Source: UBA4615 sp046046245 (GTDB taxonomy: Bacteria > Pseudomonadota > Gammaproteobacteria > Burkholderiales > Burkholderiaceae_E). From it: 64,000 nt of DNA. Under the pieces are notes generated by a model, which was not told where the DNA came from, ran no database searches, and worked only from the letters and a program-made list of their open reading frames with translations. Location of the stretch: contig JBJOKE010000008.1 in the NCBI GenBank assembly GCA_046046245.1, positions 129,485 through 193,484 of the forward strand, read 5' to 3'. Positions 1-7,816 of this stretch are shown piece by piece; the first letter of the stretch is position 1; every line of letters starts with the position of its first letter. The position numbers were made by a program, and so were the translations under genes.

Positions 1-205
1 GGTCCGTTTCCCCAGGCCCGTCTTCCACGGCGACACGATCCGCGTCGAGAGCACCGTGGTGGAGGCGCGCGACAGCGCCTCTCGCCCGCAGAACGGTATC
101 GTCACGTTCGAGCACCGCGGCTACAACCAGCGCGGCGAGCTCGTGGCCACCTGCAAGCGCGGTGCGCTGATGCTGCGGCGCCCGCCCGGCGTGGCGCCGC
201 GCTGA
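1..205 (+). CDS. MaoC-family acyl-CoA hydratase (C-terminal end only)
   Basis: The window opens inside a gene read from base 2, giving the last 67 residues before a TGA at 203-205. The segment has the hot-dog-fold signature of MaoC-like hydratases: a PVFHGDTI stretch followed by a strand pattern ending in VTFEHRGYNQRGE and a final hydrophobic strand. This form is typical of itaconyl-CoA or mesaconyl-CoA hydratase-like proteins (family knowledge). It is 43 bp upstream of the MDR reductase on the same strand and probably co-transcribed with it. Together with the CitE-like lyase and CoA-transferase nearby it suggests hydration of an unsaturated dicarboxylyl-CoA; that substrate is inference. The start and the catalytic Asp/His lie outside the window. 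Confidence 0.75.
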   Translation, partial: VRFPRPVFHGDTIRVESTVVEARDSASRPQNGIVTFEHRGYNQRGELVATCKRGALMLRRPPGVAPR

Positions 206-248
206 AGGGCGCGCCGCGGACGCGGCGACATCCGGAGGACGGGCGACG

Positions 249-1265
249 ATGACGGAGACGATGAGGGCGGCGGTCTGCGAGCGCTTCGGCTCCCACCTCG
301 ACCTGGTGGTCCGCGACCTGCCGAGGCCGGCGCTCCGGCCGGGACGGGTGCGCGTGCGCATCGCCCATTCGACGGTGAGCTTCGGCCAGACGGTGCTGGT
401 CGCCGGCCGCTACCAGCGCGAGCTGGCGCCACCCTTCGTGCCGGGGACCGAGGTGTCCGGCATCGTGCTCGAGGTCGGCGACGGCGTGGCCGGCCTCGCG
501 CCCGGCGATCGCGTGGCCGGCGTGCTCGACCAGGGCGGCTACGCCGAGGAGGCGGTGACCACCGCGGCCACGGTCTACCGGCTCCCGGACGCCCTCGACC
601 TCCCGACCGCGGCCTGCCTGCCCCTGACCTACGGCACCGCCTACGCCGCACTGCACTGGCGCGGCCGGCTCGCGCGCGGCGAGACGGTGCTGGTGCTCGG
701 TGCCGCCGGCGGCGTCGGTCTCGCCACCGTCGAAGTCGCGCTCGCCTCCGGCGCGCGGGTCATCGCCACCGCCAGCACCGAGGCCAAGCGCGCGCTGGTG
801 CGCTCGCGCGGCGTCGCCGCCGTGCTGGACGCCGACCCGGGCGCGCTGCGCGCGGCGGTGATGGCCGCCACCGCCGGCCGTGGGGTCGACCTGGTGTTCG
901 ATCCGGTGGGCGGCCCGCTGTCGGTCGAGGCGATGCGCTGTCTCGCGCCCGAGGGCCGGCTGCTGGTGATCGGCTTCGCGAGCGAGCAGGTGCCCGAGGC
1001 GCGCTTCAACATGCTGCTGGTGAAGAACGTCGACGTGGTCGGCTTCTGGATGGGCCTCTACATCGGCTGGGGACGCACCGACGAGCGCGAGCGGCACGCC
1101 CCGCGGATGCGCGCGATGGTCGACACGCTGGCCGGCTGGTGCGTCGACGGCCGCCTGCGGCCCGAGGCCGGCATGCGCTTCCCGCTCGAGCGCATCGTCG
1201 ACGCGTTCGATGCGGTGGTGTCGCGCCGCGGGCTCGGCCGCGTGCTCGTCGACGTCGTGCCCTGA
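249..1265 (+). CDS. NADPH:quinone oxidoreductase-like MDR enzyme
   Basis: This 338-residue zinc-independent medium-chain dehydrogenase/reductase of the quinone oxidoreductase (Qor) type would reduce a quinone or enone with NADPH in the cytoplasm. The N-terminal GroES-like domain carries PPFVPGTEVSG at about 61-71, and the Rossmann domain carries GAAGGVG at 151-157. No structural-zinc cysteine cluster is visible, as expected for Qor relatives. The start at 249 is supported by a GGAGG 10 nt upstream; an in-frame ATG at 261 is a weaker alternative. It follows the MaoC gene closely and is convergent with the Bug receptor gene. The true substrate cannot be read from sequence. Confidence 0.85.
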   Translation: MTETMRAAVCERFGSHLDLVVRDLPRPALRPGRVRVRIAHSTVSFGQTVLVAGRYQRELAPPFVPGTEVSGIVLEVGDGVAGLAPGDRVAGVLDQGGYAEEAVTTAATVYRLPDALDLPTAACLPLTYGTAYAALHWRGRLARGETVLVLGAAGGVGLATVEVALASGARVIATASTEAKRALVRSRGVAAVLDADPGALRAAVMAATAGRGVDLVFDPVGGPLSVEAMRCLAPEGRLLVIGFASEQVPEARFNMLLVKNVDVVGFWMGLYIGWGRTDERERHAPRMRAMVDTLAGWCVDGRLRPEAGMRFPLERIVDAFDAVVSRRGLGRVLVDVVP

Positions 1266-1284
1266 GCGCGGACGCCGCGCCCGC

Positions 1285-2259
1285 TCACTCGGGCGCGATG
1301 CCCGCGTCGCGCACCTTCTGCCCCCAGACCTCGAGCTGGCGCCCGACGTAGACGCCGAGCTCGGCCGCGCCGGCCGGCGCGGGCTCGCCGCCCAGCGACT
1401 CGATCCGCTCGCGGAACTCGCGTCGCTGCACGATGCGCTCGAGCTCGGTCGACAGTCGCGCGACGATCTCCGCGGGGAGCCCGGCCGGACCGAAGAGACC
1501 GACCCAGGCCGACAGGTCGAAGCCCTGCAGGCCGAGCGTCTCGCCCAGCGTCGGCAGTTCGGGCGCCATCTGCGTGCGCTTCTCGGTGGACACGGCGATC
1601 GCACGGATGCGGCCCGCCTTCAGGTGCTGCTGGCTGGACGCGAGGTCGACGAACATGAACGCCACCTGGCCGCCGGCGAGATCGGTCAGCGCCTGCGGCG
1701 TGCTCTTGTACGCCACGCCCTGCGCGCCCAGCTTCGTGAGGTTCACCAGCGCGGCGCCCGCGACCTGGCCGGTGCTGTTGCCGTACGCGTAGCTGGCACG
1801 GCCCGCGTTCTCCTTCGCCCACGCCACGAGCTGCGCGGGCGTCGTGATCGGCAGCTTCGCGTCGACGGCGAGGATGAAGGGGAAGTAGCAGACCCGGCCG
1901 ATCGGCGCGAAGTCGCGCACCGGGTCGTACGGCAGCTTGCGGAAGAGGTGCGGATTCGCCGAGTGCGTGGTGTTCGTGGTCAGCATCAGCGTGTAGCCGT
2001 CGGGCGCGGCGCGGGCGACCGCCTCGGCGGCGATCTGGCCCGACGCACCCGGCCGGCTCTCGACCACCACCGGCTGCCCGAGCGCGGCGCGCAGGTCCTC
2101 GGCGATCGCGCGCGCGACGATGTCGGTCGCGCTGCCGGCCGCGAACGGGATCACGAGCCGGATCGTCCGGTTCGGGAAGGGCTGGGCCCAGGCGGTGCCG
2201 GCGCGCGCGGCGAGCGCGGCTGCGCCGAGCGCGAGCAGGGTCCGTCGGGTCGATCGCAT
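1285..2259 (-). CDS. Tripartite tricarboxylate transporter substrate-binding protein (Bug/TctC family)
   Basis: Periplasmic solute receptor of about 324 residues. A signal peptide with an RSTRR head, an alanine-rich core and an AWA-QP cleavage site is followed by the family opening NRTIRLVIPFAAGSATD. The ATG at 2259 is preferred over a start nine codons upstream because GAGGAG lies about 6 nt before it. Bug proteins bind carboxylates for TctAB-type permeases or act as stand-alone sensors; no tctA or tctB is nearby, as is common in Burkholderiales. It is the distal gene of a minus-strand group with the CitE-like lyase and the FadR-type regulator, so its ligand is probably the acid degraded by this cluster (inference). 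Confidence 0.9.
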   Translation of the reverse strand: MRSTRRTLLALGAAALAARAGTAWAQPFPNRTIRLVIPFAAGSATDIVARAIAEDLRAALGQPVVVESRPGASGQIAAEAVARAAPDGYTLMLTTNTTHSANPHLFRKLPYDPVRDFAPIGRVCYFPFILAVDAKLPITTPAQLVAWAKENAGRASYAYGNSTGQVAGAALVNLTKLGAQGVAYKSTPQALTDLAGGQVAFMFVDLASSQQHLKAGRIRAIAVSTEKRTQMAPELPTLGETLGLQGFDLSAWVGLFGPAGLPAEIVARLSTELERIVQRREFRERIESLGGEPAPAGAAELGVYVGRQLEVWGQKVRDAGIAPE

Positions 2260-2306
2260 CGGTGTCTCCTCGTGTCGTCGTTGCACGCGCGTCCTGCGCG
2301 CGGGGA

Positions 2307-2328
2307 CCGGCCCGTTCGCGCGGGCCGG
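2307..2328. repeat. Perfect hairpin between lyase and Bug receptor genes
   Basis: CCGGCCCG at 2307-2314 and CGGGCCGG at 2321-2328 form an uninterrupted 8-bp stem around a 6-nt loop. It lies 15 nt past the stop of the lyase gene and about 48 nt before the receptor start. There is no T-tract on the minus strand, so it is not a textbook terminator. It may set differential mRNA stability or partial termination between the two genes. Confidence 0.4.
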
Positions 2329-2343
2329 GGGTCGGGGGTCGGG

Positions 2344-3225
2344 TCAGCCGGGCCGCCTCATCGCGAGCACCCGTCGCGCCTGCACCAGATGCGGCCGGTC
2401 GAGCATCCTGCCTTCGAGCTGCAGCGTGCCGGCGCCCGGCGCCGCCTCGAACGCGTCGACCACCGCCTGCGCGAAGCGCAGGTCCTCGGCGTCCGGCGAG
2501 AAGCCCTCGTTGATCGGGCCCACCTGGTCGGGATGGATCGCGATCTTGCCGGTGAACCCCTCGCGCCGGGCGGCCCGCACCTCGCGGCGCAGGCCGTCGG
2601 CGTCGCGGAAGTCCGCGGTCAGCGTGTCGATCGCCTGCACCTCGCAGGCGTGCGCGGTCACCAGGCACAGCGAGCGGGCCATCCGGTAGGTGAACGCGAA
2701 GCGGCCGTCGTCGTCGCGGTTGGTGCTCGCGCCGATCGCCGCGGACAGGTCCTCGGCGCCCCAGGTGAGGCCGGCGAGCCGCGGGGTGGCGCCCACGTAG
2801 CCCTCCATCCGCAGCACGGCGACCGCCGTCTCGGTCGCGACGCAGACGATGCGGATCGTGCCGACGGGCACGCCGTCGCGCGCCTCGAGCGCGGTGAGGA
2901 AGTGGTCGAGCCGGACGGCGTCCTGCGCCGACGTGGTCTTCGGCAGCACGATGCCGTCCGGCGCGCCGCCGACGACCGCGGCGAGGTCCGCGAGCGAGGC
3001 CGCGCTCGACAGCGGGTTGATGCGGACCCAGCGCTGCTGCGTGCCGCGGCCCCGGCTCGCCTCAAGGTGCGCGCGGACCAGCCCGCGCGCGAACGGCAGG
3101 CGCTCGGCGGCGACCGCGTCCTCGAGGTCGAGGATCAGCGCGTCGGCCTCGCCGGCGGAGGCCTTCGCGAGCTTCTTCTCGCTGTCGCCGGGCACGAACA
3201 GCATCGATCGGAGGGTGGCGGTCAT
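2344..3225 (-). CDS. HpcH/HpaI (CitE-like) CoA-ester lyase
   Basis: A 293-residue TIM-barrel lyase related to citrate lyase beta subunit, malyl-CoA lyase and citramalyl-CoA lyase. It starts MLFVPGDSEKKLAKA at about 8-22, the classic CitE-like opening. An Arg in WVRINPL at about 69, Glu132 in ATETAVAV and Asp159 in TWGAEDL match the substrate-Arg and Mg-binding acid positions of the family. These enzymes split beta-hydroxyacyl-CoA into acyl-CoA plus an oxoacid. With the MaoC hydratase and CoA-transferase nearby, a citramalyl-CoA- or malyl-CoA-type substrate is likely but inferred. The regulator gene lies 45 bp upstream on the same strand. No clear Shine-Dalgarno precedes ATG 3225. Confidence 0.88.
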   Translation of the reverse strand: MTATLRSMLFVPGDSEKKLAKASAGEADALILDLEDAVAAERLPFARGLVRAHLEASRGRGTQQRWVRINPLSSAASLADLAAVVGGAPDGIVLPKTTSAQDAVRLDHFLTALEARDGVPVGTIRIVCVATETAVAVLRMEGYVGATPRLAGLTWGAEDLSAAIGASTNRDDDGRFAFTYRMARSLCLVTAHACEVQAIDTLTADFRDADGLRREVRAARREGFTGKIAIHPDQVGPINEGFSPDAEDLRFAQAVVDAFEAAPGAGTLQLEGRMLDRPHLVQARRVLAMRRPG

Positions 3226-3270
3226 CGTGGGGCTCGGGGGTCGAAGGGGGCGGTCGGAAGCGGCCGCGTG

Positions 3271-3969
3271 TCAGACCGCGCGGGAATAGGCGCGGACGTG
3301 CCGCTCCATCCGGCGGCGCGCGGCCTCGGCGTCGCCGGCGCGGATCGCGTCGGTCACGCGGCGGTGCGCCTCGACGACGGCCTCGCGCACCTCGCGCGCG
3401 CTCACGTGCTCCTCGCGGGTGGAGTCGCGGATCAGTCCGGTGATCGAGGCCATGAAGGCGCTGAGCAGCTCGTTGCGGCTCGCGACGGCGACGGCCCAGT
3501 GCCATTCGACGTTGGCCGCGAGGAAGGACTCGGCATCGGCGTCGACCGCGTCCGCCATCCGTCGCGACGCGTGCTCGAGCGCCGCCAGGTCCTCGTCGGT
3601 GCGATGCTCGGCGGCGAGCCTCGCGAGCATCGGCTCGAGCGTCTCGCGGGCCTCGATCACCGTCCGGAACGCCACGCCGCGTCCCTTCGCGTACGAACCG
3701 ACCTGCCGGGCCACGAGGTCCGTCGTCGGCAGGCGGACCACCGTCCCGCCGTAGCGGCCCGGCCGGGTCTGCACCAGGCCCTCGGCCTCGAGGATGCGCA
3801 GGGCCTCGCGCACCGAGCCGCGCGACAGGCCGGTCTCGGCGACCAGGTCCCGCTCCGGCGGAAGCGCCTCGCCCGCGGCGAAGCCGCCCGCGAGGATCCG
3901 CTCGCGCAGGCGGTTCGCGAGGACGTCGCACGACTTGGGGACATCGATGGGACCGACGCGGGCCGACAT
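3271..3969 (-). CDS. FadR-family (GntR/FCD) transcriptional regulator
   Basis: A 232-residue regulator with a GntR winged helix at about 12-75 (PPERDLVAETGLSRGSVREA recognition region) and an FCD effector domain. The FCD domain keeps the metal-binding histidines in EWHWAVA, EAHRRV and RHVRAY. FCD proteins usually bind a carboxylate ligand through the metal. It is transcribed divergently from the CoA-transferase gene, and a TGGT-N3-ACC operator candidate lies in the 104-bp gap, so it probably controls both this minus-strand group and the plus-strand catabolic genes. GGGAG precedes the start. Effector unknown; a dicarboxylate or its CoA ester is the obvious guess. Confidence 0.9.
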   Translation of the reverse strand: MSARVGPIDVPKSCDVLANRLRERILAGGFAAGEALPPERDLVAETGLSRGSVREALRILEAEGLVQTRPGRYGGTVVRLPTTDLVARQVGSYAKGRGVAFRTVIEARETLEPMLARLAAEHRTDEDLAALEHASRRMADAVDADAESFLAANVEWHWAVAVASRNELLSAFMASITGLIRDSTREEHVSAREVREAVVEAHRRVTDAIRAGDAEAARRRMERHVRAYSRAV

Positions 3970-4009
3970 GGCGGAAAGCTCCCTGGAGGTCGGAGTGTGC
4001 GGTCAAATC

Positions 4010-4039
4010 TTGCCTCGGTCAATGGTTCTACCGTAGACT
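4010..4039 (+). promoter_or_regulatory. Putative sigma-70 promoter of the CoA-transferase operon
   Basis: TTGCCT at 4010-4015 and TAGACT at 4034-4039 are separated by 18 bp, a fair sigma-70-type match in an otherwise GC-saturated region. Transcription would start near 4046, leaving a leader of about 28 nt before ATG 4074. The operator candidate at 4023-4033 sits in the spacer, where a bound repressor would block RNA polymerase. Confidence 0.5.
4023..4033. promoter_or_regulatory. Candidate FadR-type operator (TGGT-N3-ACC)
   Basis: TGGTTCTACCG is a near-perfect palindrome with arms GGT and ACC around TCT. It matches the TGGT-N3-ACCA form recognised by several GntR/FCD regulators (family knowledge). 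It lies between the regulator and the CoA-transferase genes and inside the putative promoter spacer. GGTCAA also appears twice nearby, at 4001-4006 and 4017-4022. Confidence 0.5.
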
Positions 4040-4073
4040 CGAACGTGACGCTCCCACCCCCGGAACCCGCCCC

Positions 4074-5282
4074 ATGTCCGTCTTCCGTCCGCTCGAGGGC
4101 ACGCGCGTGCTCGACTTCTCGAAGGTCCTCGCGGGTCCGCAGTGCGCGCAGTACCTCGGCGAGCTCGGCGCCGAGGTGACCAAGGTCGAGCCGATCGGCA
4201 CCGGAGACGACACCCGCCACTGGCCGCCGTTCGAGGACGGCACCGGCGCGATCTTCCTGTCGGCCAACCGGAACAAGCGCAGCCTCGCGCTCGACCTCAA
4301 GTCGCCCGAGGGACGCGCGATCTGCCACCGGCTCGCCTCGCAGGCGGACGTCGTGATCGAGAGCTTCGGACCCGGGGTCGCCGCGCGGCTGGGCGTCGAC
4401 CACGCGACGCTGTCGGCGCTGAACCCGCGTCTCGTCCACTGCAGCATCTCGGGCTACGGCTCGGTCGGGCCGATGCGCGAGGGCAAGGGCTACGACCTGA
4501 TCCTGCAGGCGTTCTCGGGCATGGTCGCGATCACCGGCGCGCCCGGCGGCGAGCCCGCGCGCAGCCCGTTCTCGCCGGTCGACCAGGGGACCGGCCTGCA
4601 CGCGACGGTCGGCATCCTCGGCGCGCTGCTGCAGCGCGACCGCACCGGGCGGGGCTGCAGCATCGAGGCCTCGCTCTTCGACACCTCGGTGGGCTTCCTC
4701 GCCTACTTCCTGCAGAGCTTCTGGGCGCGGGGCACGGAGCCGGCGCGCGTCGGGGCCGGCCACGAGTCGCTGTGCCCCTACCAGGTCTTCGACGCGAAGG
4801 ACGCACCGCTGATCCTCGGCGTGGCCAACGACGCGCTGTGGGTCGCGTTCTGCCGCGCCGCGGGCGCGCCGGAGCTCGCCGTGCGCGAGGGCTTCCGGAC
4901 GAACCCCGAGCGCGTGCAGCGCCGCGCCGAGACCGTGGCGCTGGTCGCCGACCTGATCCGCGGCCGCAGCCGCGACGAGTGGCTCGCGCTGCTCGACGAG
5001 GCGGGCATCCCGTGCTCCCCGGTGCACTCGCTGGGCGAACTCTCCGCGCATCCGCACACTCAGGCCTCGGGCATGCTGTTCGACACCGAGACGCCCACCG
5101 GTCGACCGGTGCGCGCGGTGGCGATGCCGCTGCGGGTCGACGGCGAGCGGCTCGCGCCGCAGCGGCAGGCCCCCGCGCTCGGCGCCGATTCCGACGCGGT
5201 GCTGCGCGACGCCGGCTACGCCGAGGCCGAGATCGAGGCATTGTGCGCACGCGGCACGATCGCCCGGGCGACCGGCCGCTGA
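4074..5282 (+). CDS. CaiB/BaiF family (class III) CoA-transferase
   Basis: A 402-residue family III CoA-transferase that moves CoA between acids, usually from succinyl-CoA to a dicarboxylate or hydroxyacid. It has the N-terminal signature EGTRVLDFSKVLAGPQCAQYL, then the nucleotide-fold segment ending ALDLKSPEGR. The catalytic aspartate is at residue 170 in PVDQGTGLHA, essentially where formyl-CoA transferase has it. First gene of a plus-strand operon with an acyl-CoA dehydrogenase 19 bp downstream and an old-yellow-enzyme reductase after that. It is divergent from the FadR-type regulator. It probably activates the acid imported with help of the Bug receptor (inference). Confidence 0.92.
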   Translation: MSVFRPLEGTRVLDFSKVLAGPQCAQYLGELGAEVTKVEPIGTGDDTRHWPPFEDGTGAIFLSANRNKRSLALDLKSPEGRAICHRLASQADVVIESFGPGVAARLGVDHATLSALNPRLVHCSISGYGSVGPMREGKGYDLILQAFSGMVAITGAPGGEPARSPFSPVDQGTGLHATVGILGALLQRDRTGRGCSIEASLFDTSVGFLAYFLQSFWARGTEPARVGAGHESLCPYQVFDAKDAPLILGVANDALWVAFCRAAGAPELAVREGFRTNPERVQRRAETVALVADLIRGRSRDEWLALLDEAGIPCSPVHSLGELSAHPHTQASGMLFDTETPTGRPVRAVAMPLRVDGERLAPQRQAPALGADSDAVLRDAGYAEAEIEALCARGTIARATGR

Positions 5283-5301
5283 ATCCACGAGAGGACCGAC
5301 G

Positions 5302-6465
5302 ATGAACTTCGACTACACCGACGACCAGCTCGAGATCGAGCGCGCGGTCGCCGCGATCTGCACGCGCTTCGACGACGCCTACTGGCTGAAGAAGGACCGC
5401 GAGGGCGGCTTTCCGCACGACTTCCACGCGGCGTTCGCCGAGGCCGGCTGGCTCGGCATCGCGATGCCGCAGGAAGTGGGCGGTGCGGGCCTCGGCATCG
5501 CCGAGGCGGTGATCATGATGCGCACGATCGCCGCCTCGGGCGCCGGGATGTCGGGCGCGTCGGCGATCCACATGAACATCTTCGGCCTGCACCCGGTGGT
5601 GGTGAACGGCACCCGCGAGCAGCAGCAGCGCTGGCTGCCGCCGCTGATCGCGGGCCGGCAGAAGGCCTGCTTCGGCGTCACCGAGCCGAACACCGGCCTG
5701 AACACGCTGAAGCTCAAGACCCGCGCCGTGCTGAAGGGCGACCGGTACGTCGTGCACGGCCAGAAGGTCTGGATCTCCACCGCCCAGGTCGCCGACAAGA
5801 TCCTGCTGCTCGCGCGCACCGCCGACCCCGATCCGAAGGCGCCGACCCGCGGGCTCACGCTCTTCTACACCGACCTCGACCGCACGAGGATCGAGGCGCG
5901 CGAGATCGACAAGCACGGCCGCAAGGCGGTGGACTCGAACCAGCTGTTCATCGACGGGCTCGAGATCCCCGTCGAGGACCGCATCGGCGAGGAAGGCCGG
6001 GGCTTCGAGTACATCCTGCACGGGCTGAACCCGGAGCGGGTACTGATCGCCGGCGAGGCGATCGGGCTCGGCCGCATCGCGCTCGAGCGCGCCGCCCGCT
6101 ACGCGAACGAGCGGATCGTCTTCGACCGGCCGATCGGCAAGAACCAGGGCGTGCAGCACCCGCTCGCCGAGCGCTGGATGGAACTGCAGGCGGCCGACCT
6201 GATGACGATGCGCGCGGCCTGGCTCTACGACAACGGCCGGCCCTGCGGCGCCGAGGCCAACGCGGCGAAGTACCTGTCGGCCGAGGCCGGCTACCGCGCC
6301 TGCGAGACCGCCGTGCTGACCCACGGCGGCATGGGCTACTCGAAGGAGTTCCACGTCGAGCGCTGGCTGCGCGAGGCGATGCTCACGCGGATCGCGCCGA
6401 TCTCCCCGCAGCTGATCCTCAGCTTCATCGCCGAGAAGGCGCTCGGGCTGCCGAAGTCCTACTGA
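5302..6465 (+). CDS. Acyl-CoA dehydrogenase
   Basis: A 387-residue FAD enzyme of the acyl-CoA dehydrogenase fold that introduces an alpha,beta double bond. FAD-contact segments are visible: FGVTEPNTGLNT at about 124-135 and KVWISTAQVAD at about 155-165. The usual C-terminal catalytic motif (YEGTSE-like) is replaced by a RIAPISPQLI stretch. A Glu at 245 in GLNPERVL sits where isovaleryl-CoA dehydrogenase keeps its base, so the enzyme is probably active with the base on the other helix. That points to branched or dicarboxylic substrates (inference). It lies 19 bp after the CoA-transferase, with a GAGAGG ribosome site. Confidence 0.9.
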   Translation: MNFDYTDDQLEIERAVAAICTRFDDAYWLKKDREGGFPHDFHAAFAEAGWLGIAMPQEVGGAGLGIAEAVIMMRTIAASGAGMSGASAIHMNIFGLHPVVVNGTREQQQRWLPPLIAGRQKACFGVTEPNTGLNTLKLKTRAVLKGDRYVVHGQKVWISTAQVADKILLLARTADPDPKAPTRGLTLFYTDLDRTRIEAREIDKHGRKAVDSNQLFIDGLEIPVEDRIGEEGRGFEYILHGLNPERVLIAGEAIGLGRIALERAARYANERIVFDRPIGKNQGVQHPLAERWMELQAADLMTMRAAWLYDNGRPCGAEANAAKYLSAEAGYRACETAVLTHGGMGYSKEFHVERWLREAMLTRIAPISPQLILSFIAEKALGLPKSY

Positions 6466-6488
6466 TCCCGTTCCGACGGAGCCCTCCG

Positions 6489-7643
6489 ATGTCCGCTCTC
6501 TTCTCCCCCTTCGAGCTGCGCGGCGTGCGCCTGCCGAACCGCGTCGCGATCTCGCCGATGTGCCAGTACTCCGCGCACGACGGCTGGCCGTCCGACTGGC
6601 ACGCGAAGCACGTGGGCCGCATGGCCGACGGCGGCGCCGGCCTGGTGATCCTCGAGGCGACCGCCGTCGAGAAGCGCGGGCGCGGCACCTGCGGCGACCT
6701 CGGCCTGTGGGACGACGCGCAGGTGCCGGCGATGCGCGCGCTCGCGACCGCGATCGAGGCCGGCGGCGGCGTGCCCGGCATCCAGCTGGGTCACGCGGGT
6801 CGCAAGGCCGGCTCGCAGCGGCCGTGGCACGGCAACGGCCCGCTGGGCGAGGAGGACGAACGCCTGCGCGGCGAGCGCCCCTGGCCCGCGATCGCGCCAT
6901 CGGCCCTGCCGGTCAACGAGAAGTGGCCCGTGCCGCGCGAGCTGCGCGCCGACGAGATGGCCAGCCTCGTCGAATCGTTCCGTCTCGCCGCGCGGCGCGC
7001 GGTCGCGGCCGGCTTCCGCTTCGTCGAGGTGCACGCGGCACACGGCTACCTGCTGCACGAATTCCTGTCGCCGCTGTCGAACCATCGCGGCGACGCCTGG
7101 GGCGGCTCGCTCGAGAACCGGATGCGGCTGCCGCTCGCCGTCGTGGACGCCGTGCGCGACGCGATCGGACCGGACCGGCTGCTGTCGGTGCGGATCTCGT
7201 CGGTCGACGGCGCCGAAGGCGGCTGGTCGCTCGACGACAGCGTGGCCTTCGCGCGCGAGCTCGCGCGGCGCGGCGTCGACTTCGTCGACTGCTCGTCGGG
7301 CGGCATCGCCGGCCCCGCCACCGCCGCGAACGACCGGTTCGCGGTGAAGCGATTCCCCGGCTTCCAGGTGCCCTTCGCCGAATGCGTGAAGCGCGAGGCG
7401 GGCCTCGCGACGATCGCGGTCGGGCTGATCACCACGCCCGAGCAGGCCGAGGCGGTGATCGCCGAGGAGCAGGCCGACCTCGTCGCGATCGGCCGGCAGG
7501 CGCTCGTCGAGCCGAACTGGCCGCTGCAGGCGGCGTTCGCGCTGGGCGACGACCGCGACTGGGCGCGCTGGCCGGCGCAGTACGGCTGGTGGCTCGCCCG
7601 CCGCGGCGGCATCGAGGATCCGACCGGCCGCAGCGGGCGGTGA
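6489..7643 (+). CDS. Old-yellow-enzyme family NADH:flavin oxidoreductase (YqjM-like)
   Basis: A 384-residue FMN ene-reductase of the thermophilic-like OYE class. SPMCQYS with Cys25, QLGHAGRK at about 99-106 and the active-site pair His182/His185 in VHAAHGYLLHEF are all present, followed by WGGSLENR, which contacts FMN. It would reduce an activated C=C bond with NAD(P)H. It is the third gene of the CoA-transferase operon, 23 bp after the dehydrogenase. No 4Fe-4S domain is fused, unlike 2,4-dienoyl-CoA reductase. Confidence 0.92.
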   Translation: MSALFSPFELRGVRLPNRVAISPMCQYSAHDGWPSDWHAKHVGRMADGGAGLVILEATAVEKRGRGTCGDLGLWDDAQVPAMRALATAIEAGGGVPGIQLGHAGRKAGSQRPWHGNGPLGEEDERLRGERPWPAIAPSALPVNEKWPVPRELRADEMASLVESFRLAARRAVAAGFRFVEVHAAHGYLLHEFLSPLSNHRGDAWGGSLENRMRLPLAVVDAVRDAIGPDRLLSVRISSVDGAEGGWSLDDSVAFARELARRGVDFVDCSSGGIAGPATAANDRFAVKRFPGFQVPFAECVKREAGLATIAVGLITTPEQAEAVIAEEQADLVAIGRQALVEPNWPLQAAFALGDDRDWARWPAQYGWWLARRGGIEDPTGRSGR

Positions 7644-7743
7644 ACGCGGCGGCCCAGCCGGGGGTGTCCGACGCGACCCGCATCGAGGCGGCACGGGCTG
7701 CGGATGCCCGCCGGCCGCCCGCCTCGACGTCCGCCGGTACCCG

Positions 7744-7792
7744 GTAGACTTCCCGACAGCCCGCCGCAGTCGGGCCGGCGCCGACGCCGGCC
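7744..7792 (+). promoter_or_regulatory. -10 element and double hairpin in the desaturase leader
   Basis: TAGACT at 7744-7749 resembles a -10 box and would start transcription near 7756. The predicted leader could form CCCGAC/GTCGGG (7752-7757 with 7769-7774). It could instead form the stronger GGCCGGCG-CCGA-CGCCGGCC hairpin (7773-7780 with 7785-7792). The two share bases 7773-7774 and are close to mutually exclusive, and both lie 25-65 nt before the desaturase start. No -35 box was found. Confidence 0.3.
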
Positions 7793-7816
7793 TCGCGGGC
7801 ACGAAGGAGACGAACC

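Noticed and set aside
2307..2328. Rho-independent terminator after the lyase gene
   Set aside because: A perfect stem, but no T-tract follows on the transcribed strand, so it is listed only as a hairpin.
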